Below the pieces are notes generated by a model. It was not told the DNA's origin. It worked only from the letters and a program-made list of their open reading frames with translations, and searched no databases. Position numbers and translations under genes: made by a program. DNA of 64,000 bases, from the NCBI RefSeq assembly GCF_022844465.1, contig NZ_JALHLP010000001.1, positions 682,001 to 746,000 on the forward strand, given 5' to 3'. Source of the stretch: Bradyrhizobium sp. Lineage in GTDB: Bacteria > Pseudomonadota > Alphaproteobacteria > Rhizobiales > Xanthobacteraceae. Positions 17,996-26,309 of the stretch are shown here, piece by piece. The stretch's first letter is position 1, and each line of letters starts with the position of its first letter.

Positions 17996-18769
17996 TCAGC
18001 CCTTCACGCTCACGGCCCGCCCAATCACAGGCTGCGCGGCCATCGGCGGATTGGCGGTTTGCGCCGCGAGCTCGCCGATCAGCCGGTCGGCATCGGCGGC
18101 GATGATGTCGGGAGTTTGAATCGCCAGCCGCTCCAACGCCCAGCGATAGGACGCGATGCGCCGTTCCAGGCATTGCTGCACCCATTGCACGATCAGCGCG
18201 TTCTCCTCCATGCGCGCGACCGCATCGGCCTGTTCGCGCGGCGACAGTTCGGACACGACCCTGAGGCTGGCGTTGCGCTTGCGGTCGAGTTCGATCACGC
18301 GCGCGGCGGATGCAAAGAACGGCTCGAATCTGACAATGTCGTTGCGAACATCCTCGATCAGTTGCTGGTAACGCGAGGTGTGCGAACGGTGCGGCTCGTC
18401 GATCAACGCGCGCCCGTAGCTGGTGCGGTCGAACACCACCTTCTGCCGCCAAGGCGAAGGCAGCGGCTGATAGTCGCCGAACACGCTCTTCCAGGCCGGA
18501 CGCGAGCGCGGCGGCTCGATCAGGGGATAGGCGAGATCGCGAAGCTGGCGTTCGTTTTCGGTGAGCTGGAAGTGCGAAGGCTTGAGGCCGACGCTTGCCG
18601 TCGCCTCCGCGCCCAGCCAGCGATGCATGTCGTCGTTGCGCATGTCTGCGCGGGTGCGGCCAAAGTCGCCGCCACTGCAGGCCCCCAGGGCCAGGCTCGC
18701 GAGCAGCAGGGTGAGCGCCGGGAGCGACCGAGTGCCGGTAGTCCGGATCGGAAAGCGCATCTCCGGCAT
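17996..18769 (-). CDS. putative lipoprotein, 257 aa
   Basis: The start at 18769 (MPEMRFPIRTTG) places a signal peptide in front of the lipobox LALGAC, with the acylated Cys near residue 30; an upstream start would bury this signal. The mature part is helical and charged, with a conserved-looking DRTSYGRALIDEPHRSH segment and a heptad-like region around DVRNDIVRFEPFFASAARV. No enzymatic motif is recognised. It is probably anchored to the outer membrane and faces the periplasm. The downstream end converges with the DUF1254 gene. Confidence 0.65.
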   Translation of the reverse strand: MPEMRFPIRTTGTRSLPALTLLLASLALGACSGGDFGRTRADMRNDDMHRWLGAEATASVGLKPSHFQLTENERQLRDLAYPLIEPPRSRPAWKSVFGDYQPLPSPWRQKVVFDRTSYGRALIDEPHRSHTSRYQQLIEDVRNDIVRFEPFFASAARVIELDRKRNASLRVVSELSPREQADAVARMEENALIVQWVQQCLERRIASYRWALERLAIQTPDIIAADADRLIGELAAQTANPPMAAQPVIGRAVSVKG

Positions 18770-18782
18770 CTCTGAATTTCCG

Positions 18783-18983
18783 TCAGGAGCGGCGGCGGCG
18801 ACGGCGTCCGGGCGCAGCGCCTTCTTCCGGTCCACGCCCGTCACCGGTTTCGGCGACGCCCCGCTCGATGCGGACAACGGGAAGGATCAGCACGGTTCCG
18901 AGGCCCTCGCCCGGCGCCCCCTCCACGGCAGAGCCCGGCCGCCGCGAGGCCGCATCCGCCGGAAATTCGATGATAGTGCCCAT
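18783..18983 (-). CDS. small hypothetical protein, 66 aa
   Basis: The start at 18983 gives MGTIIEFPADAASRRPG. The protein ends in an Arg-rich tail (PGRRRRRRS) and has no membrane segment. The IIEFP opening recurs in small alphaproteobacterial proteins of unknown function. It lies 14 nt upstream of the lipoprotein gene on the same strand and 73 nt from a CtrA-type box. Confidence 0.5.
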   Translation of the reverse strand: MGTIIEFPADAASRRPGSAVEGAPGEGLGTVLILPVVRIERGVAETGDGRGPEEGAAPGRRRRRRS

Positions 18984-19055
18984 ATTCCATTCTCTCTGGT
19001 CGCCGCGCGGACAGGATGTGGCCGGCGGCATGGAGTCATTCAGAACAGAACGTGG

Positions 19056-19070
19056 TTAACGGCATCTTAA
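19056..19070. promoter_or_regulatory. CtrA-type box TTAA-N7-TTAA (proximal to 18983)
   Basis: TTAACGGCATCTTAA matches the CtrA consensus TTAA-N7-TTAA exactly. It lies 73 nt upstream of the small gene starting at 18983 and in the same divergent region as a second box at 19199. Confidence 0.6.
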
Positions 19071-19198
19071 TTTGCGCCGGCCGTAGTTTCCCGTGCCAGG
19101 AACGGCTTCGGGGCGACAGAACGATATCGAGCCAAGGGCGCCGGGCCTCTGTGGCCGACGCCTTGCATTTTAGCCAATCTCTTCACCGGCTGTTTTCC

Positions 19199-19213
19199 TT
19201 AACCAGCTCTTAA
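19199..19213. promoter_or_regulatory. CtrA-type box TTAA-N7-TTAA (proximal to 19265)
   Basis: TTAACCAGCTCTTAA matches TTAA-N7-TTAA exactly and lies 52 nt before the start of the DUF2336 gene. This distance is typical of CtrA-activated promoters. Confidence 0.65.
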
Positions 19214-19264
19214 AGCCCCGCGCGTAGGCTGGCGCGAAGTATTGGCGAAGTCGCGTAACCTGAC

Positions 19265-20227
19265 ATGACCTCAGCTCCATTGTTTCCCGGTTTTGACGGG
19301 CTGATGACGCTCTCCCGCCGCGAGGGGGTCGATATTCGTCCGACGCTGCTGCGCGTGCTGACCGACCTTTATGTCCAGGCCAGCGCCCATTCCGCCGACG
19401 AGGAACGGCAATTTGTCGAACTGGCGTCCCGGCTGATCGATCAGGTCGACGACGCCACGCGCGCCGCCGTGCGGTCGCGGCTGGCGGTCTATCCGGCGAC
19501 GCCGGCGGAGATCAGCATCAAACTGGGGTTGCGGCGTTCACCCCCCGGCCAGGATGAGCCCGTCGCCGTTGCGACCGAGCCTTGGCGGCAGCGAATGCCG
19601 AGCGAAGCCCAGTTGCGCATGGCGTCCAACCTGCCGATGCGGCCCAACGATGCCGTCGAAATCACCGGCACCTTCTTTGCCGCCGGCTGCAGCGAACGTG
19701 CGCTCATGCTGCAACAGCTCGCCGAAGCGCCGCTCAAGGCCTCGGCAAGAATCCCCGCCGCCCGCGCGGCCCGCGCGATCGAAACCCTGGAAATGGCCGC
19801 GTTCGCCGAGGACACCGGAAGCTTCGCGCTCGAACTGGGCGAGGCGCTGATCCTGCCGGCGCGGATCGCCGAGCAAATCGTCCATGACCCCGGTGGCGAG
19901 CCTCTGGCCTGCGCGGCACGGGCGCTGGAGATGCCAGGCGCGGCCTTTCAGCGCGTTCTGATGTTCCTCAACCCGGAACTCGGCTGTTCCGTGCATCATG
20001 TCTATCGGTTGTCGCGACTCTACGATCGATTGAGCGAACGCTCCGCGCTGGTCATGCTGTCGGCATGGCGCGGTACGACCATGTCCGTCACCCGCGCCAA
20101 GCACCGTTCCGCGCTTTACGACGACGAGCGCAACCGAGCGCGAGCCGCGACCCCGCAGGGACATTCCGGCGTGCAACCGGCCGGCGCGCCCGCCATTCGC
20201 ACCGGCACCGACGGCTTGAAACGCTAG
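19265..20227 (+). CDS. DUF2336 domain protein, 320 aa
   Basis: The protein starts MTSAPLFPGFDGLMTLSRREG and is predicted almost wholly helical, as expected for the HEAT-like DUF2336 family of alphaproteobacteria. It has no signal peptide or membrane helix, so it is cytosolic. A second DUF2336 gene lies at 61638. The family has no assigned activity. Its promoter region carries an exact CtrA-type box, suggesting cell-cycle-linked expression. Confidence 0.8.
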   Translation: MTSAPLFPGFDGLMTLSRREGVDIRPTLLRVLTDLYVQASAHSADEERQFVELASRLIDQVDDATRAAVRSRLAVYPATPAEISIKLGLRRSPPGQDEPVAVATEPWRQRMPSEAQLRMASNLPMRPNDAVEITGTFFAAGCSERALMLQQLAEAPLKASARIPAARAARAIETLEMAAFAEDTGSFALELGEALILPARIAEQIVHDPGGEPLACAARALEMPGAAFQRVLMFLNPELGCSVHHVYRLSRLYDRLSERSALVMLSAWRGTTMSVTRAKHRSALYDDERNRARAATPQGHSGVQPAGAPAIRTGTDGLKR

Positions 20228-20324
20228 AGCGGAATGACTTTTCTTCGAATCGCCATCCCGCTCTAAGCCCTTTGTTTGCGCATGATCTTTTCGGAAAACC
20301 GCTACACACTTTTCCGGATCATGC
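20226..20324. repeat. dispersed palindromic repeat, copy A (two hairpins)
   Basis: This element starts at the stop codon of the DUF2336 gene. Arm 1 pairs AGAGCGGAATGAC with GCCATCCCGCTCT around TTTTCTTCGAATC. Arm 2 pairs CGGAAAA with TTTTCCG within GATC...GATC. It is about 85% identical to 56107-56204. Both copies lie between convergent genes, so it could act as a two-way terminator. Arm 2 fragments also occur at 38101-38121 and, inverted, at 16614. Confidence 0.7.
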
Positions 20325-20325
20325 G

Positions 20326-20670
20326 TCAAGACTTCGCCAGATCGAGAAAATGCCGCCCTGCCCGGTCCTCGGTCTCGACGATCCAGGCGTCGGGATCGAA
20401 GCGGATTTCGCTGGCCAGACGCTCTTCCACCGACTGTTCCGATACCGGCTGCGGCGAGGTCGGAACGAAGAAGCGCTCGGCCGGCCGGCTGTCGTCGTAA
20501 ACCGTCTGCGGCGCAGGCGCAAAAAGCAGGGCGTTGCCGTCGAGCAGCGCCACCTTGATGAAGACGGCCCCGGCCTCCTCGGCGCCCCGCCGGCGCACGG
20601 CGCCAAAGATGCCCTCGGTCTGGCAGCGGCGCAGATAGGCCGCCACCCAGATGGATGATTTCAGTCGCAT
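20326..20670 (-). CDS. DUF1491 family protein
   Basis: The 114-aa protein begins MRLKSSIWVAAYLRRCQTEG and contains GAVFIKVALLDG and the C-terminal DPDAWIVETEDRAGRHFLDL motif that mark DUF1491. It is a small cytosolic alpha/beta protein, conserved in alphaproteobacteria, of unknown function. It is convergent with DUF2336 across palindromic repeat A and lies directly downstream of the peptidoglycan-binding protein gene on the same strand. Confidence 0.85.
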   Translation of the reverse strand: MRLKSSIWVAAYLRRCQTEGIFGAVRRRGAEEAGAVFIKVALLDGNALLFAPAPQTVYDDSRPAERFFVPTSPQPVSEQSVEERLASEIRFDPDAWIVETEDRAGRHFLDLAKS

Positions 20671-20703
20671 GGGCCGGACGTTAGGCCACCGCCCGCGGAG
20701 AAT

Positions 20704-21393
20704 CTAGTCGATCGGATGGCCGATGACGGCGGAGAGTTCGCGCACCAGGCGATCCGACATCTGGCCGGTCACCGGGAGCTTGCGCTCCCGCTCGAACTTC
20801 GAAATGGCGGCCTGGGTATCGGCGCCGACGGCGCCGGTCGGCTTCAATTGGCCGTAGCCATACTGGGTGAGCGCGCGCTGTACCGCTGCGACGCGACGCG
20901 CGCCGGCGTTCTGCGCGGGCGGCGGAATCGGCGCCGGCGGCCGCGCGACAATCGCCGATGTCGTTGCGGGCGCGCCGGTCGGCTTGACCATCGGACTGGT
21001 CGTTGCGTCGGGGCTCCTCGGACCGGGATTCCTGGAATCGGCGCCCCTCACCTCGACTGGCCTGATTTCCTGCGGTTCGGCCTCCGTCGGCCTGGCGATG
21101 ATCTCGACCGGGCGCGGACGCGGCAACGGGCCGGCGACGGCTGCTTGCTGCGCCGGCAGCGTGACGACCGAGCCAAACATCGGCGACGGATGCCGGCCGG
21201 TCTGCAGAAAGAGAGCGTTGGCGACAATGGCGCAGACGGCAGCGGCGGCAAGCAGGGCTGCGACCGTGTCCTTCGGACTGTGCAGCAGCGCGCGCATCAC
21301 AAGGTTGCGCTCCTCATCGACGTCGAGCGCAGCCGGCCGCGCGCTGCGGCGGCGGCGCGGCATCTCGTGATCGTCATCGTTGCGTCTAGGCAC
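20704..21393 (-). CDS. peptidoglycan-binding domain protein, membrane-anchored
   Basis: A GTG at 21393 starts the protein MPRRNDDDHEMPRRRRS; its first 8 bases overlap the end of the histidine kinase gene. The 229 residues comprise an Arg-rich cytosolic head, one membrane helix (about 42-62), a long Pro/Ala-rich periplasmic linker (65-165), and a C-terminal PG_binding_1 domain (about 165-225) with VQRALTQYGYG and TQAAISKFERE motifs. It is likely tethered in the inner membrane and touches peptidoglycan. The overlap implies co-translation with the DivJ-like kinase. Confidence 0.85.
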   Translation of the reverse strand: MPRRNDDDHEMPRRRRSARPAALDVDEERNLVMRALLHSPKDTVAALLAAAAVCAIVANALFLQTGRHPSPMFGSVVTLPAQQAAVAGPLPRPRPVEIIARPTEAEPQEIRPVEVRGADSRNPGPRSPDATTSPMVKPTGAPATTSAIVARPPAPIPPPAQNAGARRVAAVQRALTQYGYGQLKPTGAVGADTQAAISKFERERKLPVTGQMSDRLVRELSAVIGHPID

Positions 21394-23194
21394 GTTTCTT
21401 CACCTGATGGGCTCGGTCCTGCAATCCTGACCGCAGCGCCGGCTTCAGCGGCGCGACATTGCTTGAAGGCGGCTGCGGCGGCGTGAAGTCCAGCGGCAAC
21501 GCCACGGCTACCGTGGTCCCCTCGCCGACACTGCTTTGCACCTTCAGCTCGCCATTGTGCAGCCCAACCAGACCTTTCACGATCGACAGGCCAAGGCCGG
21601 TGCCTTCCTGCTTGCGCTCAAAGGTCTTGCCGGCCTGGAAGAAAGGATCGCCAATCCGCTTGAGGTCGTCGGCGGCAATACCCACCCCGGTATCGGCGAC
21701 ACGAAGCAACAGCCGCGATCCCTCGACCGAAGCCGAGACCGTGACGCGGCCGCCCCGCTCGGTGAACTTGATGGCGTTGACGACAAGGTTCAGCGCGATC
21801 TGCTTGAAAGCGCGCGGATCCCCGGTCATGACGGGCAACTCTTCGGGCGCACGGATGATCAGGTCGACGCCGCTGTCGCGCGCCTTCAGGGCCAGCAGAT
21901 TGCAGCAATGCAGCAATGCAGCACGAGGCGCGAAAGGCTCCGGCGAAATCTCGAAATTACCCGCTTCCATCTTGGACATGTCGAGAATACCGTTCACCAT
22001 CGACAGCAGATGCTGGCCGGAATCGTGGATCAGCTGCGCGTACTCCTTGCGCCTGTTCGCATCGAGCATCAGCACGTCTTCCTGCACGATCATTTCGGAA
22101 AACCCGATGATGGCGTTCAGCGGTGTCCGCAGTTCGTGGCTCATGGTCGCCAGGAAGCGGGTCTTGGACGCATCTGCCCGCTCGGTGTCCGCGCGCGCCA
22201 GTTCGAGCGCCTGCTGCTGAAGCTTCCGGTCGGTGACGTCGCGCATCACGGCAACGACATCCGTACCCGTCGAGGCCCCATCAAGCGGCCGGCAACGCAT
22301 CTCGACCCAGATGAAATCAGCGGCAATGTCCCGATCGCGAACCGCGTCGCGGCGGATCCGGAACTCGACGCGCTGCTCACCGCCGCGTGCGGCATCCGAC
22401 AACGCCGTGAGATAGGCCGGACGATCGGCGACATGGACACGATCGAACAGACCGTGGCCGGCAAGCCGCGCGACCGAGGTGCCGAGCATGGATTCGGCGG
22501 CCGGAGAAATGAAGTGCACGGCGCCGTTGCGGCCGTGCCGCGAAATCACGTCGCTGATGTTGCGCGCGAGCAGGCGGTAGCGGTCTTCCTCGATCGAGAG
22601 CAGCGATCCGGACGCACGCGCCAGCGCTTCCGCGCCAAAGGCGAGCCCCGCGGCATACAGCGTCGCCGACGCCACGCCTGCCGTCATCAGCAGGCCGCGC
22701 AAGGCCGCGCTCGGTTCCGCCGCCGGCAGCAGATGAAAATGTCCGAGCGCGATCAGCAAGGCGGCGCAGCACAGCGCCAGCGCCGACGCGAACGCCACCA
22801 CGCGGCGCGAAGCCGACAGCGCAGCCTCTACGGGAACGACCACCAGCCAGATCACCGCGAAGGATTCAATGCCTCCGGTGATTGCGGCGATCATCATGAC
22901 TAGGCCTGCCACCGCCAACGATGACAGGATATGCGCAGCCTCATAACGGCCGGTGCGCGACAGAAACCAGGACAGCAGGATGGGCGCGGTCAGCCAGGCA
23001 AACGCCGCGACCTCGAGCGCGGTCGGCGCCCCGCGCAGCACCAGATATACCGGAAAAGCCGCCAGCGCGACCAGGCTTCCAAGCAACCGAGGCGCCATGA
23101 AGGCGCGATGGCGGGCGCGCGTAAGCGCATCATATCGTGCCGAGGGATGCAGCAACGCATCGAGACAATCGCGGATGATACTCAATACGGTCAC
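21386..23194 (-). CDS. PAS sensor histidine kinase, DivJ-like
   Basis: This 602-aa protein starts with GTG. It has about six membrane helices in the first 190 residues, a PAS domain (about 203-325), and HisKA with the phospho-accepting His353 in FLATMSHELRTPLNAI. The HATPase domain has NLVVNAIKFTERGG, DTGVGIA and GTGLGLSIV. Size and architecture fit DivJ of Caulobacter, the kinase of DivK/PleD that acts in polar cell-cycle signalling, but PleC/PdhS-like relatives are possible. A near-consensus CtrA box lies 80 nt upstream. Confidence 0.8.
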   Translation of the reverse strand: MTVLSIIRDCLDALLHPSARYDALTRARHRAFMAPRLLGSLVALAAFPVYLVLRGAPTALEVAAFAWLTAPILLSWFLSRTGRYEAAHILSSLAVAGLVMMIAAITGGIESFAVIWLVVVPVEAALSASRRVVAFASALALCCAALLIALGHFHLLPAAEPSAALRGLLMTAGVASATLYAAGLAFGAEALARASGSLLSIEEDRYRLLARNISDVISRHGRNGAVHFISPAAESMLGTSVARLAGHGLFDRVHVADRPAYLTALSDAARGGEQRVEFRIRRDAVRDRDIAADFIWVEMRCRPLDGASTGTDVVAVMRDVTDRKLQQQALELARADTERADASKTRFLATMSHELRTPLNAIIGFSEMIVQEDVLMLDANRRKEYAQLIHDSGQHLLSMVNGILDMSKMEAGNFEISPEPFAPRAALLHCCNLLALKARDSGVDLIIRAPEELPVMTGDPRAFKQIALNLVVNAIKFTERGGRVTVSASVEGSRLLLRVADTGVGIAADDLKRIGDPFFQAGKTFERKQEGTGLGLSIVKGLVGLHNGELKVQSSVGEGTTVAVALPLDFTPPQPPSSNVAPLKPALRSGLQDRAHQVKKRA

Positions 23195-23611
23195 TGCTCT
23201 CGCGCTTCGGCTTGTTCGCCAGCCAGAGGCGCCGAAACGCCCCCTCCAGACGCGGTACCGTGTCAGAGCGAACTTAAGCGAACGCTAAGGCTGCGCGGAG
23301 CAGCGGCCGACAACGCGCGTCCGCGAGACTTTCAGCCGCTACGCGCCGTTCATTCGAGGCGGATGGTGAACGTCGGGTTTCCGACCTGATCAATCCATGG
23401 TTTCGAATTGGTGGACGCACCGTCCGCGTCCGGTTTGGTCGCGCTGCCGTCGTCAATGGAAAATTTACGTCGAATCGAACCATTGCATCGTTTGCACAAT
23501 TTTCGCCGGCTTTGCCTGATGCAAACACCATCGATTTATCGAGGGCTGTTAATCAGCAACCAACCAGCGGACCAACCGCGGGCAACCACAAGAGACGACC
23601 GGAATCGCGAG
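23195..23611. other. divergent intergenic region with a CtrA-like half-consensus box
   Basis: The 417-nt gap contains TTAA-N7-CTAA at 23274-23288 (TTAG-N7-TTAA on minus), one base off the CtrA consensus and 80 nt from the kinase start. No further gene is seen; promoters for the kinase and the DUF5330 gene must lie here. Confidence 0.4.
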
Positions 23612-23995
23612 ATGTTTTTCCTGCTTCGCATGGCTTTTTGGCTCGGGCTTGTGCTGGTGCTGCTGCCCAGGGACAAGACGCCTGAATCTGACAAGCTGCC
23701 GCAAATCGGCGCGTCCGAAGCCGTATCGGCGGCGACCGCCGCCGTCTCCGACATGAGCCAGTTCTGCAAGCGCCAGCCATCAGCCTGCGAGGTCGGCGGC
23801 CAGGCCGCGACCGCGATCGGCCAGCGTGCCCAGGAGGGCGCCCGCAAGCTCTACAAGATCATTATCGACAAGAAGGCGCCCGACCACACCGGATCGATTG
23901 TGGGCACCGAGGCCGCGGTGGCCGACGCCGTTCCGCGCGAGACGCTCAGTCCGGACGATATGGCGATCGAATGGCGGCTACCGCCCGCGCCATAA
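23612..23995 (+). CDS. DUF5330-like small envelope protein
   Basis: The ATG at 23612 follows GGAATCGCGAG. The 127-aa protein has one N-terminal helix (MFFLLRMAFWLGLVLVLLP). Its body, with SDMSQFCKRQPSACEVGGQ and a C-terminal LSPDDMAIEWRLP, matches DUF5330 proteins of Rhizobiales. It carries two cysteines, near residues 53 and 60. Its function is unknown; it is probably an inner-membrane protein facing the periplasm. Confidence 0.7.
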   Translation: MFFLLRMAFWLGLVLVLLPRDKTPESDKLPQIGASEAVSAATAAVSDMSQFCKRQPSACEVGGQAATAIGQRAQEGARKLYKIIIDKKAPDHTGSIVGTEAAVADAVPRETLSPDDMAIEWRLPPAP

Positions 23996-24081
23996 TTGCA
24001 AATAACGTCACGGAACTAGCGCCATTTCCGTCGCTTTCGGCTGAACCGCATCCTATATATCCTGCTCGCATCAGGTGCCGA

Positions 24082-24510
24082 ATGACGATCGACGAGATCA
24101 GGGAGAATTTCGAGCTGCTGGAGGATTGGGACGACCGTTACCGGTACGTCATCGAACTCGGCCGCACGCTCGATCCAATGCCGGAAGCGGAACATTCCGC
24201 CGAGAACAAGGTGAACGGCTGCGCCAGCCAGGTCTGGCTTTCCAGGCAGATCGAGCGCAGCGGCGCCGGCGAGCCGCGGCTGAAATATCTGGGCGACAGC
24301 GACGCCCACATCGTCCGCGGCCTGATCGCAATCCTGCTGACGCTCTATTCCGGACGCACGCCGCAACAAATCCTGGCGACCGACGCGCTGGCCGTATTTG
24401 ACGGGTTCGGATTTCGCGAGCACCTGACGCCGCAGCGTTCCAACGGCCTGCGGTCGATGGTCGAGCGCATCCGCGCGGACGCGCGCGAGGCGCTGGCGGC
24501 AACTTCGTAG
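24082..24510 (+). CDS. sufE: cysteine desulfuration protein SufE
   Basis: The 142-aa protein begins MTIDEIRENFELLEDWDDRYRY. It has the SufE active-site Cys47 in NKVNGCASQVWL and the ensuing IVRGLIAILLTLYSG helix. SufE accepts persulfide from the SufS cysteine desulfurase and passes it to the Suf scaffold for Fe-S assembly. It is not next to other suf genes here, as is common in rhizobia. The length is standard. Confidence 0.93.
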   Translation: MTIDEIRENFELLEDWDDRYRYVIELGRTLDPMPEAEHSAENKVNGCASQVWLSRQIERSGAGEPRLKYLGDSDAHIVRGLIAILLTLYSGRTPQQILATDALAVFDGFGFREHLTPQRSNGLRSMVERIRADAREALAATS

Positions 24511-24924
24511 TTACTTCCGCTTCCGCGCCTGCTGGCCCAGTCCCATCTTCTTGGCGAGCTGCGAGCGCGCCACGGCGTAATTCGGCGCCACCATCGGATA
24601 ATCGGCCGGCAGGCCCCATTTTTCACGATATTGTTCCGGCGTCATGTTGTACTGCGCGCGCAGATGCCGCTTCAGCGACTTGAAACGTTTGCCGTCCTCC
24701 AGACAGATCAGATATTCGGGGGTCATCGACTTCTTGACCGATACGGCCGGCTTGGCCGGCTCGAAAGCGGTATCCACCCGACCGGTCGATACCCGCAGCA
24801 GCGCAGCATGAACCTGGTTGATCAGGTTCGGGATTTCGGAAGCCGGTGTCGGGTTGTTGCTCAGATAGGCCGAGACGATACTCGCGGTCAGCTCAACGGG
24901 CGTTTTACCGACGGAATCGGTCAT
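24511..24924 (-). CDS. mucR: MucR/Ros family transcriptional regulator
   Basis: The 137-aa protein starts MTDSVGKTPVELTASIVSAYL, the usual MucR N-terminus (oligomerisation region). The DNA-binding finger lies at about 70-105 (YLICLEDGKRFKSLKRHL). The first ligand Cys74 and His87 are present. The second Cys position is Asp77 and the last His position appears to be Gln91, so the zinc site is degenerate; some Ros/MucR proteins are known to fold without zinc. MucR binds AT-rich promoters and represses exopolysaccharide, motility and cell-cycle genes. The start has GGAAGGT at good spacing. The stop abuts the sufE stop (convergent). Confidence 0.88.
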   Translation of the reverse strand: MTDSVGKTPVELTASIVSAYLSNNPTPASEIPNLINQVHAALLRVSTGRVDTAFEPAKPAVSVKKSMTPEYLICLEDGKRFKSLKRHLRAQYNMTPEQYREKWGLPADYPMVAPNYAVARSQLAKKMGLGQQARKRK

Positions 24925-25087
24925 GGTTACCTTCCAGGGAAGCGCGAAACCAACTGACGATCGCCGTAGACCGACAGTGTCCGGTCCCGCCTATACGCGC
25001 ACGGAATCGATTATCAACTGCCGAACATGAACGGATTGCCGGTGTATTGACAAGAACGGTGATCGCTTCGCGGCAAGTTTTGGCGGC

Positions 25088-25966
25088 TCATAGCCGCTGA
25101 TCGAGATGCGCGCGCAGTTCGTCGATCGAGGCAAACCGCATCATGCCCTCCGGCATCTGGGCCTCGATCGAGCCGTCGGAATAAAGCGAATAGGCCATCC
25201 CCTCGACCACGCCCGACTTCAGCACCGTCACCGCCGCTTGACCCGTACTCCGCGCCGACGAACCCTTGGCTTCGCCGAACGTCGGCGGCGTCCGGCCGGC
25301 GCGCCGCGCGGAAGCTGGTTCACCGCCGGACTTCGCGCGTTTCCCCGCTGGTCGGGTATCTTCGAGCGCCGCCGGTTGCAGCCCGGCCGTTTCGATCTCC
25401 GGCGACATGACGGAGGAGTTCGGGCGTAGATCAGGCGGAAGCAGATCCGGCGAGAATGGCTCGCTGGTCCTCGCTTGCACCCGATCGCGATCCTGGCGCG
25501 ATGTCGATGAAAACAGCAGATTTCGCTTGGGTTTCGGAGCCTGTGGAGCCATCTCGGCCGGCTCCGGCATCGGGTGATCACGCAATACAGCTTCATCCTG
25601 CCACGGGGGCGGCAGAGCGGACATATCAGTGCCACCTGCCTGCGGCATGCCCTGCTGATCACGGCCGGATGGAAAGCCGTTCTCGCCGGCGGCATAGTCG
25701 CGGTTGGCACCGGGCGACAGGACAGGTTGCGACTCGACTTCGCCGAGCGGCTCCGGCATCCCGCCGACAAACCGCCGCGCGGTTTTGCGCAACTCCCCGA
25801 CCGCGATCCACAGCGATATCATGATCGCGCCGGTGCAAAACCCCATCGCGCCGGTGATGATCAGCGTGTTGCCGGTGCTGAATTCCTTGATCGGGACCCC
25901 GAAGCCGATCGCCAGCAGGCCCACCAGAACCAGGCCGATCCCGACGACCAACAAAACAACCATCAT
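25088..25966 (-). CDS. hypothetical membrane protein with disordered linker, 292 aa
   Basis: Residues 1-60 form two membrane helices (MMVVLLVVGIGLVLVGLLA and TGAMGFCTGAIMISLW). A long Pro/Glu/Arg-rich disordered linker of about 150 residues leads to a small C-terminal domain (about 235-292) with the VEGMAYSLYSDGSIEAQ motif. Similar tails with a 'SDGSIEA...MRFASIDELRAHL' pattern occur in Bradyrhizobium proteins of unknown role. It is likely a membrane-tethered adaptor. Confidence 0.7.
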   Translation of the reverse strand: MMVVLLVVGIGLVLVGLLAIGFGVPIKEFSTGNTLIITGAMGFCTGAIMISLWIAVGELRKTARRFVGGMPEPLGEVESQPVLSPGANRDYAAGENGFPSGRDQQGMPQAGGTDMSALPPPWQDEAVLRDHPMPEPAEMAPQAPKPKRNLLFSSTSRQDRDRVQARTSEPFSPDLLPPDLRPNSSVMSPEIETAGLQPAALEDTRPAGKRAKSGGEPASARRAGRTPPTFGEAKGSSARSTGQAAVTVLKSGVVEGMAYSLYSDGSIEAQMPEGMMRFASIDELRAHLDQRL

Positions 25967-26309
25967 CTACCAACCCCCTGAGCCGTCGCGGGAAATGCCC
26001 ACTGGCCGCTGATGCCACGATACCGTCATATTGTGCCCTTGGCCAACCGACAATTGAACCCAGAGTTCCCCAAAAGCTTTGGACCGGGTCCTTCTTTGCC
26101 TGGCCTGCCGGTTGGCTCATTCAGGCCCCATTCAGCCCGAGCGCCCCAAGAATAAACCGTTCGATTGCGGCTCTTTGCTGCGTTGCATCAAGGATTTATG
26201 TCACAATCCCCAATTACTTGGTAAGCCAACTCAGCTATATGGGATACTGGGGAATGAGGCTCAAGAATACCGTGACTGGGCCATAGGGGACACCGGGTTA
26301 CCATCAGCC
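25967..26309. other. divergent promoter region, 25967-26309
   Basis: The 343-nt gap lies between divergent genes and is less GC-rich than its neighbours from about 26150 to 26260. I see no gene and no clear consensus site; the promoters of both genes must lie here. Confidence 0.35.
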
